Below the pieces are notes generated by a model. The model saw only the letters and a list, made by a program, of their open reading frames with translations, did not search any database and was not told the DNA's origin. Both the position numbers and the translations under genes were made by a program. This document shows, piece after piece, positions 7,372 through 11,575 of a DNA stretch of 11,575 nt. The first letter of the stretch is position 1. Every line of letters starts with the position of its first letter. Origin of the DNA: JBCCFK01 sp965262315 (lineage in GTDB: Bacteria; Actinomycetota; Acidimicrobiia; Acidimicrobiales; UBA8592); assembly GCA_965262315.1 (NCBI GenBank), contig CBDHFJ010000182.1, positions 1 through 11,575 of the forward strand. The letters run 5' to 3'.

Positions 7372-9417
7372 TCAGCCGACCTCGCGCAACTCCCGCTTGA
7401 GGTCCTTGATCTCATCGCGCAGGCGCGCCGCATACTCGAACCGCAAGTCCGCCGAGGCCTCGTGCATCTCGGCCTCCAGCGTCATGATCAGCCGCTGCAG
7501 CTCCTCGCCAGGCATCTCCTCCGCGCCCTCGACCAGGCGACGCTGCCCGTCCTTGGACCGCGAGCGCGAGCCCTCACCGGGGATGGGCGCCTTGTCCTCG
7601 GCGGGTCGGATCATGGCCAGGATGTCGGTCACCGCCTTGCGGATCGTCTGGGGGTCGATGCCGTGCTCCTCGTTGTAGGCGAGCTGCAGCTGACGGCGCC
7701 GGTTGGTCTCGGAGATGGCCCGCTGCATCGAGTCGGTCATCTGATCGGCGTACATGACCACCTGACCACCCACGTTTCGGGCGGCTCGACCGATGGTCTG
7801 GATCAGCGACGTCTCGCTGCGCAGGAAGCCTTCCTTGTCCGCATCGAGGATCGCGACCAGCGAGACCTCCGGCAGGTCGAGGCCTTCCCGGAGCAAGTTG
7901 ATACCCACCAACACGTCGAACTCACCGAGTCGCAGATCCCGCAGGATCTCGATCCGCTGGATGGTGTCCACCTCGGAGTGCAGGTAGCGCACCCGAATCC
8001 CCAGCTCCAGCAGGTAGTCGGTCAGGTCCTCCGACATCTTCTTGGTGAGCGTGGTCACCAGGATCCGTTCGTCGCGGGCGGTGCGTTCCTCGATGAGCTC
8101 GAGCAGATCATCGATCTGACCCTTCGTGGGCTTGACGATCACCTCGGGGTCGACCAGGCCGGTCGGGCGGATGATCTGCTCCACGACCTGATCCGACACC
8201 TCCAGTTCGTAGCCGCCGGGGGTGGCCGACAGGAAGACCACCTGGTTGAGCCGCCCCATGATCTCCTCGAACCGCAGCGGCCGGTTGTCGGCCGCCGACG
8301 GCAGGCGGAACCCGTGCTCGATCAGGGTCTCCTTGCGCGACCGGTCACCCTCGTACTGGCCGTGGAGCTGGGGAACGGCCACGTGCGACTCGTCGATGAC
8401 GCAGAGGAAGTCCTTCGGGAAGTAGTCGAGCAGCGTGAACGGCGCCTCGCCGTAGCTGCGGCCGTCGATGTGCATCGAGTAGTTCTCGATGCCATTGCAG
8501 AAACCGACCTCCTGCATCATCTCCAGGTCGTACTCGGTCCGCATCCGAAGCCGCTGGGCTTCGAGCAGCCGACCTTCCTCCTCGAACAGGGCGAGCTGCT
8601 CCTGGAGCTCGACTTCGATCCCCTTGATCGCCCGCTGCATCCGCTCTTCACCCGTGGCGTAGTGGGTGTTGGGGAAGATCACGAGCTCCTGGAGCGTCTC
8701 GATCCGCTCCCCCGTCAGCGGGTCGATCACCACGATCTGTTCGACCTCGTCGCCGAACAACTCGATGCGCACGACGTTCTCCTCGTACGCCGGATGGATC
8801 TCGATCGAGTCACCCCGGACGCGGAAGTTGCCTCGGACGAGGTTCATGTCGTTGCGGTCGTACTGCATGCCGACGAGCTGGCGGAGGATGTCGCGCTGGT
8901 CGTGCTCCTCGCCCTGACGGACGACCAGCAGCTGATGCTGGTACTCCTCGGGTGAGCCCAAGCCGTAGATGCACGACACCGACGCCACGATGATGGTGTC
9001 CCGCCGCGTCAGCAGCGCCGAGGTGGACGCGTGCCGCAGCCGGTCGATCTCGTCGTTGACCGACGAGTCCTTCTCGATGTAGGTGTCGCTCGAGGGCATG
9101 TAGGCCTCGGGCTGGTAGTAGTCGTAGTACGACACGAAGTACTCGACCCGGTTGTCGGGGAAGAACTCGCGCAGCTCGTTGGCGAGCTGCGCCGCCAGCG
9201 ACTTGTTGGGCGCGATGACGAGCGTGGGGCGCTGCACCTGCTCGATGGTCCAGGCGATCGATGCGCTCTTGCCGGAGCCGGTGATGCCCAGCAGGGTCTG
9301 GAAACGATCACCTCGTTCGATGCCCTCGGCCATCGCCGCGATGGCCTTGGGCTGATCACCCGCAGGCTCGAACTCCGCCTCGACCCGGAAGGGCACCCCG
9401 TCTGACCGCTCGACCAT
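7372..9417 (-). CDS. uvrB: UvrABC excinuclease subunit B
   Basis: UvrB is the helicase-fold subunit of nucleotide excision repair that receives damaged DNA from UvrA, verifies the lesion and recruits UvrC. At 681 residues it is full length. Visible are Walker A GITGSGKS (44-51), the DNA-gripping beta-hairpin region YYDYYQPEAYMPSSDTYIEK (97-116), the Walker B box DESH (342-345), helicase motif SATPGGYE (397-404), the late motif QTIGRAARN and a C-terminal UVR domain at about 640-681 (MHEASADLRFEYAARLRDEI) for UvrC contact. Nothing essential is missing. The ATG has no strong Shine-Dalgarno; TAGGCT lies 7 bases upstream. No GAAC-N4-GTTC box is seen, unlike uvrA. coaE is 90 bases upstream on the same strand, a common actinobacterial neighbourhood. 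Confidence 0.98.
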   Translation of the reverse strand: MVERSDGVPFRVEAEFEPAGDQPKAIAAMAEGIERGDRFQTLLGITGSGKSASIAWTIEQVQRPTLVIAPNKSLAAQLANELREFFPDNRVEYFVSYYDYYQPEAYMPSSDTYIEKDSSVNDEIDRLRHASTSALLTRRDTIIVASVSCIYGLGSPEEYQHQLLVVRQGEEHDQRDILRQLVGMQYDRNDMNLVRGNFRVRGDSIEIHPAYEENVVRIELFGDEVEQIVVIDPLTGERIETLQELVIFPNTHYATGEERMQRAIKGIEVELQEQLALFEEEGRLLEAQRLRMRTEYDLEMMQEVGFCNGIENYSMHIDGRSYGEAPFTLLDYFPKDFLCVIDESHVAVPQLHGQYEGDRSRKETLIEHGFRLPSAADNRPLRFEEIMGRLNQVVFLSATPGGYELEVSDQVVEQIIRPTGLVDPEVIVKPTKGQIDDLLELIEERTARDERILVTTLTKKMSEDLTDYLLELGIRVRYLHSEVDTIQRIEILRDLRLGEFDVLVGINLLREGLDLPEVSLVAILDADKEGFLRSETSLIQTIGRAARNVGGQVVMYADQMTDSMQRAISETNRRRQLQLAYNEEHGIDPQTIRKAVTDILAMIRPAEDKAPIPGEGSRSRSKDGQRRLVEGAEEMPGEELQRLIMTLEAEMHEASADLRFEYAARLRDEIKDLKRELREVG

Positions 9418-9424
9418 GCCGTCG

Positions 9425-9430
9425 AGCCTA
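9425..9430 (-). promoter_or_regulatory. Putative uvrB -10 hexamer (leaderless)
   Basis: TAGGCT on the minus strand lies 7 bases before the uvrB ATG, leaving no room for a 5' leader. The expected -35 position, about 9448-9453, falls inside the inverted repeat at 9439-9460. Confidence 0.4.
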
Positions 9431-9438
9431 CCGAGCGG

Positions 9439-9460
9439 GTCTGACGGACTCCCGTCCGAC
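9439..9460. promoter_or_regulatory. Inverted repeat over the uvrB promoter, possible operator
   Basis: GTCTGACGG and CCGTCCGAC form 9-bp arms with one mismatch around a 4-base loop. The repeat lies where the -35 of the predicted uvrB promoter would be. It could be an operator; a role in ending coaE transcription is less likely because no T-run follows. Its binder is unknown. Confidence 0.35.
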
Positions 9461-9507
9461 GCATCGCGTCTCGGGATCTGTGAAGGGTTTCGGGAGCCCG
9501 AGGGCCG

Positions 9508-10152
9508 TCACGAATCGCAGGAACGTCCGGCTGCCGCGGACTGCGCTCGCATCCACTCCCAGCAGGCGTCGAGCTGGGGTTCGAGGGCAGCGAGGTCGCC
9601 GGAGTTGTCGATCAGGTGGTCCGCCACCGCTCGACGGTCCTCCCGACTAGCCTGGTTGGCCATCCGGGCGCGGGCATCGTCCTCGGAGAATCCACGATGC
9701 TCGACGAGACGCCGTACGGCGATCTCCACCTCGCAGTCCACCACGATGATCCCCAGGAGCCGCTCGTACTCCTTGCGGGGACTCTTCTTCCCGTCGGCCA
9801 GGACCAGCAAGGGAATGTCGTTCACGATGATGGCGTCGGTCCCGATCAGGGCGTCGTGGCGGGCCTTCATCTCCTTGCCCACGGCCGGGTGGACGATGTC
9901 GTTGAGCGCCTTGAGCTGCGCTTCGTCGTTGAAGACGATGTCGGCGACCGCCTGCCGGTTCAGCTCGCCGGCGCCGGTCAGAATGCCCTCGCCGAAGTGC
10001 TCGACCATTGCGACGAGGACGGCGCCGCCCGGCGCCTGCAGGTCACGGACGATCGCGTCGGCGTCGATCAACACCGCACCACGATTCACGAGCCCAGCGG
10101 CGACGGTGCTCTTGCCGGAACCGATCCCCCCGGTCAGACCGAATTCGAACAT
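9508..10152 (-). CDS. coaE: Dephospho-CoA kinase
   Basis: CoaE catalyses the last step of coenzyme A synthesis, the ATP-dependent phosphorylation of the 3'-hydroxyl of dephospho-CoA, in the cytoplasm. The 214-residue protein starts with the P-loop GLTGGIGSGKST (5-16) and continues with the family motif DADAIVRDLQAPG (31-43), the HP motif (HPAVGKEM), IPLLVL and the C-terminal ADHLIDNSGD typical of CoaE. Length and motif order are normal. No actinobacterial fusion to a C-terminal GrpB/UPF0157 domain is present, unlike mycobacterial CoaE. The ATG has no Shine-Dalgarno, but TACGGT lies 6 bases upstream. It is the first gene of the minus-strand run and divergent from the response regulator. Confidence 0.95.
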   Translation of the reverse strand: MFEFGLTGGIGSGKSTVAAGLVNRGAVLIDADAIVRDLQAPGGAVLVAMVEHFGEGILTGAGELNRQAVADIVFNDEAQLKALNDIVHPAVGKEMKARHDALIGTDAIIVNDIPLLVLADGKKSPRKEYERLLGIIVVDCEVEIAVRRLVEHRGFSEDDARARMANQASREDRRAVADHLIDNSGDLAALEPQLDACWEWMRAQSAAAGRSCDS

Positions 10153-10158
10153 CGCGAC

Positions 10159-10164
10159 ACCGTA
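10159..10164 (-). promoter_or_regulatory. Putative coaE -10 hexamer (leaderless)
   Basis: TACGGT on the minus strand lies 6 bases before the coaE ATG, the same spacing as for uvrA, with no Shine-Dalgarno. No clear -35. Confidence 0.4.
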
Positions 10165-10217
10165 GTGGTCGCGCCCGTCGAGGCCCGATCCGGACGTGCG
10201 CCGAGCACGTCGCAGCC

Positions 10218-10226
10218 TGTGGACAA
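10218..10226 (-). promoter_or_regulatory. Single DnaA-box-like 9-mer in the coaE/regulator divergent region
   Basis: The minus strand reads TTGTCCACA, the form preferred in Streptomyces DnaA boxes. It stands alone, so it is not an origin; it may be a regulatory or titration site, or chance. Confidence 0.25.
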
Positions 10227-10331
10227 CTCCGCGAATCCCCTGCTGGCGAACGGTGAGCGCGGATTGAGACGAACGTCACCAAATCTGGGCGAACCCCTCA
10301 CATCGTCTGGGGGCGCGCCGATGGAGCCTCA

Positions 10332-10348
10332 CACCCGGGGAGCGGGTG
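10332..10348. promoter_or_regulatory. Short inverted repeat upstream of the response regulator
   Basis: CACCCG and CGGGTG are perfect 6-bp arms with a 5-base spacer, 67 bases before the regulator start. It is a possible operator or leader hairpin; in such GC-rich DNA it may also be chance. Confidence 0.25.
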
Positions 10349-10403
10349 CATTTGATCGAAGCCGTCTGCCGCCCCAGATCGCCTCGGTAACGACCACGAC
10401 CAC

Positions 10404-10408
10404 AGGGA
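10404..10408 (+). promoter_or_regulatory. Ribosome binding site of the response regulator
   Basis: AGGGA lies 7 bases before the ATG at 10416 and fixes the start. This gene has a clear Shine-Dalgarno, unlike coaE, uvrB, the AarF-like gene and uvrA. Confidence 0.65.
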
Positions 10409-10415
10409 TCTTTCG

Positions 10416-11087
10416 ATGGGTATTCGACTGCTGCTAGCCGATGACCACCGCATGGTGCGAGAAGGCATCAAGCGGGGGCTGGTGGACCACGGCTTCGATG
10501 TTGTCGGTGAGGCGACCGACGGCGACGAGGTCGTCCGCATGGCGAAAGAGCTGACGCCGGACATCGTGCTGCTGTCGACCAACCTCCCTGGTCAGACCGG
10601 CGTCGACGCCTGCCGTCAGATCCACGCCGCGCTGCCCCGCACCCGGCTGGTGATGCTCGCTCCGCACGCCGATGTGGACTCGTTCACCAACGCCATGCAG
10701 GCCGGCGCCAACGGCTACCTCGTGAAGGCCAACGCGCTGTCCGAGCTGGCCACCGCGCTTCGCCTCTGCGCTGCCGGTGAGACCGTGATCGCCCCGCAGA
10801 TGAAGTCGGTCATGCTCGGCGAGGCCCAGCGCAACCGCGAGCGCACCAACGTCGGTGTCGCCGCCGGTGCCGGCGCCAAGGCCCGCGGCCTGATCACCAA
10901 GCGGGAAGAAGAAGTCCTCCAGCTGATCGCCGACGGCTGCTCGACGCCCGAGGTCGCCAGCGAGCTCTACATCAGCCAGAAGACGGTCAAGAACCACCTG
11001 GCCTCGATCTACCAGAAGCTCGACGCCCGCGACCGCACCCAGGCCGTCCTCACGGCCGTGCGCTTGGGGATCGTCGCGCTCAACTGA
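10416..11087 (+). CDS. NarL/LuxR-type response regulator with degenerate receiver domain
   Basis: The 223-residue protein has an N-terminal receiver domain (about 1-120), an Ala/Gly-rich linker, and a C-terminal LuxR/NarL helix-turn-helix (about 158-221) with TKREEEVLQLIADG, ISQKTVKNHLASIYQKL and the final AVRLGIV. The receiver keeps the acidic pair D9/D10 and K104 (GYLVK). However, the phospho-acceptor position reads PDIVLLSTNLPG, with Ser54 (codon TCG, 10575-10577) in place of Asp. The switch Thr/Ser position is Ala82 in VMLAPH (10659-10661). It therefore probably does not use normal His-Asp phosphotransfer and may dimerise constitutively or sense a ligand or partner protein. The DNA-binding domain looks fully functional. 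No histidine kinase is adjacent. It has its own Shine-Dalgarno and a strong terminator, so it is transcribed alone, divergent from coaE. Target genes cannot be read from the sequence. Confidence 0.95.
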   Translation: MGIRLLLADDHRMVREGIKRGLVDHGFDVVGEATDGDEVVRMAKELTPDIVLLSTNLPGQTGVDACRQIHAALPRTRLVMLAPHADVDSFTNAMQAGANGYLVKANALSELATALRLCAAGETVIAPQMKSVMLGEAQRNRERTNVGVAAGAGAKARGLITKREEEVLQLIADGCSTPEVASELYISQKTVKNHLASIYQKLDARDRTQAVLTAVRLGIVALN

Positions 11088-11151
11088 CTCCCGGCCACGA
11101 TCGCAGCTTCGCCCTGGCGGGCTCGGGCTGCTCCGTGGACCGACAAGAACG

Positions 11152-11187
11152 CAACGACCCCGGATCTGTGGCGGACCGGGGTCGTTG
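11152..11187 (+). terminator. Intrinsic terminator of the response regulator
   Basis: CAACGACCCCGG (11152-11163) and CCGGGGTCGTTG (11176-11187) are perfect 12-bp arms with a 12-base loop, 64 bases after the stop. ACGTTTT follows, a short T-run. The second arm is also part of the 23-bp direct repeat. Confidence 0.75.
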
Positions 11188-11298
11188 ACGTTTTCCAGCC
11201 CGCGTTTCGGACCGGGAGAACCCCAGACGCGAGCGCAGCGAGCCCCCAGTTCTCCAACCACCTCGAAGAGTTGCCGCGGACCCGGGTCCTTGACGTTT
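11171..11298 (+). repeat. Imperfect 23-bp direct repeat, 105 bp apart
   Basis: Bases 11171-11193 and 11276-11298 both read GCGGACC-GGGTC-TTGACGTTT and differ at only two of 23 positions. The first copy overlaps the terminator's right arm; the second has no matching left arm, so it is not simply a second terminator. They may be remnants of a duplicated element. Confidence 0.75.
11215..11255. repeat. Inverted repeat between the direct repeats
   Basis: GGAGAAC (11215-11221) and GTTCTCC (11249-11255) are perfect 7-bp arms. They enclose the short direct repeat GCGAGC-GCA-GCGAGC (11230-11244). The whole could fold into a hairpin. The arms contain GAAC and GTTC but at the wrong distance for a LexA box. 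Confidence 0.5.
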
Positions 11299-11380
11299 GC
11301 ACGTGTAGCGAAGCCGAACCAGGATCTGGCGCCGGTGGTGTGGCGGCCGAGTCGGTCGACGCACCAGGCGGCGGACGCGA

Positions 11381-11408
11381 CGAAGCCCCCGCCAGAGCGG
11401 GGGCTTCG
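11381..11408 (-). terminator. Intrinsic terminator of the minus-strand gene at the right end
   Basis: CGAAGCCCCCGC (11381-11392) and GCGGGGGCTTCG (11397-11408) form a perfect 12-bp stem with a 4-base loop, 19 bases beyond the stop of the minus-strand gene. No long T-run follows on either strand, as is common for high-GC actinobacterial terminators. It may act in both directions. Confidence 0.75.
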
Positions 11409-11427
11409 GTCTCGGAGCTGGAGATGC

Positions 11428-11575
11428 CTACTCGCCCGGGGGCGCTTCGGTGGGAGCCGGGAGCGGCTCGCTGGCCGCCTCGCCGCCCTCTTCGTAGTAG
11501 GCCGCCCAGGCCTGCTCGGCCTGCGCCGCGGCCTCGGGGTCGTACTCGACCTCTTCCTCGTCGCCGGCTGCGCCG
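11428..11575 (-). CDS. Acidic C-terminus of an unidentified protein (5' end missing), possibly ribosomal protein S1
   Basis: The last 48 residues of a minus-strand gene are visible, ending in a TAG at 11428-11430. The sequence is Glu/Ala/Pro-rich: an acidic start (GDEEEVEYDPEAA), a helical AQAEQAWAAYYEEGGEA and a Pro-rich end (LPAPTEAPPGE). No domain can be recognised from this. In many actinobacteria rpsA lies directly upstream of coaE on the same strand, and this gene has the right strand and place except for the intervening response regulator. A disordered acidic tail would suit S1 but also many other proteins. The codon pattern and the terminator hairpin 19 bases past the stop support a real gene; the identity is a guess. 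Confidence 0.7.
   Translation of the reverse strand, partial: GAAGDEEEVEYDPEAAAQAEQAWAAYYEEGGEAASEPLPAPTEAPPGE

Larger units (their letters stand above)
11088..11427. other. Gene-free 340-base region rich in repeats
   Basis: No convincing gene is seen between the two stop codons. The region holds the terminator of the response regulator, an imperfect direct repeat, an inverted repeat, and the terminator of the minus-strand gene at the right end. The small open frames here lack supported starts and family motifs. Confidence 0.7.

Noticed and set aside
5215..8955. A 1246-residue open frame on the plus strand
   Set aside because: It lies antisense to the WXG100-like gene, the AarF-like gene and uvrB, all with clear or plausible products. 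Long antisense frames are expected in high-GC coding DNA.
11215..11255. GGAGAAC...GTTCTCC as a second LexA box
   Set aside because: The GAAC and GTTC half-sites are 28 bases apart instead of 4, and no promoter is evident.

Overview
The window comes from a high-GC actinobacterium. The coaE-uvrB neighbourhood, a mycobacterial-ArfA-like membrane anchor + BON + OmpA protein, a WXG100-like protein, an SOS box of the GAAC-N4-GTTC type and apparently leaderless promoters all fit. Acidimicrobiia (Ilumatobacter-like) is my best guess, but this is inference from gene content and style, not a database match.

Layout. Positions 1-2355 (+) hold the 3' part of one long open gene: an Asp/Thr/Ala-rich repetitive cytoplasmic region, one membrane segment, a second acidic repeat linker, then BON and OmpA-like peptidoglycan-binding domains. 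It converges on uvrA with a 15-base gap. Positions 2371-10152 (-) are a run of five genes, transcribed in the order coaE (dephospho-CoA kinase), uvrB, an ABC1/AarF-type kinase-like protein, a small WXG100-like helical protein, and uvrA. UvrA and UvrB are the damage-recognition and loading subunits of nucleotide excision repair; uvrC is not in the window. Although codirectional, these genes do not look like one tight operon. Four of the five have a TANNNT -10-like hexamer only 6-7 bases before the start codon and no Shine-Dalgarno sequence, which suggests separate leaderless transcripts. uvrA alone carries a perfect LexA-type SOS box.

A divergent 263-base region (10153-10415) leads to a NarL/LuxR-type response regulator (10416-11087, +). 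Its receiver domain has lost the phospho-acceptor Asp (Ser54) and the switch Thr/Ser (Ala82). It is followed by a strong terminator hairpin and a 340-base gene-free region with a 23-bp imperfect direct repeat and an inverted repeat. The window ends in the acidic C-terminus of a minus-strand gene (11428-11575), possibly rpsA from conserved actinobacterial gene order, with its own terminator hairpin.

Most of the window is housekeeping. The points most worth a second look are a perfect 42-bp inverted duplication inside the repeat region of the OmpA-like gene (micro-inversion, template switch or assembly artefact), the degenerate receiver domain, the leaderless-promoter pattern, and the repeat-bearing intergenic region near the right end. 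I did not find a clearly new multi-gene system.
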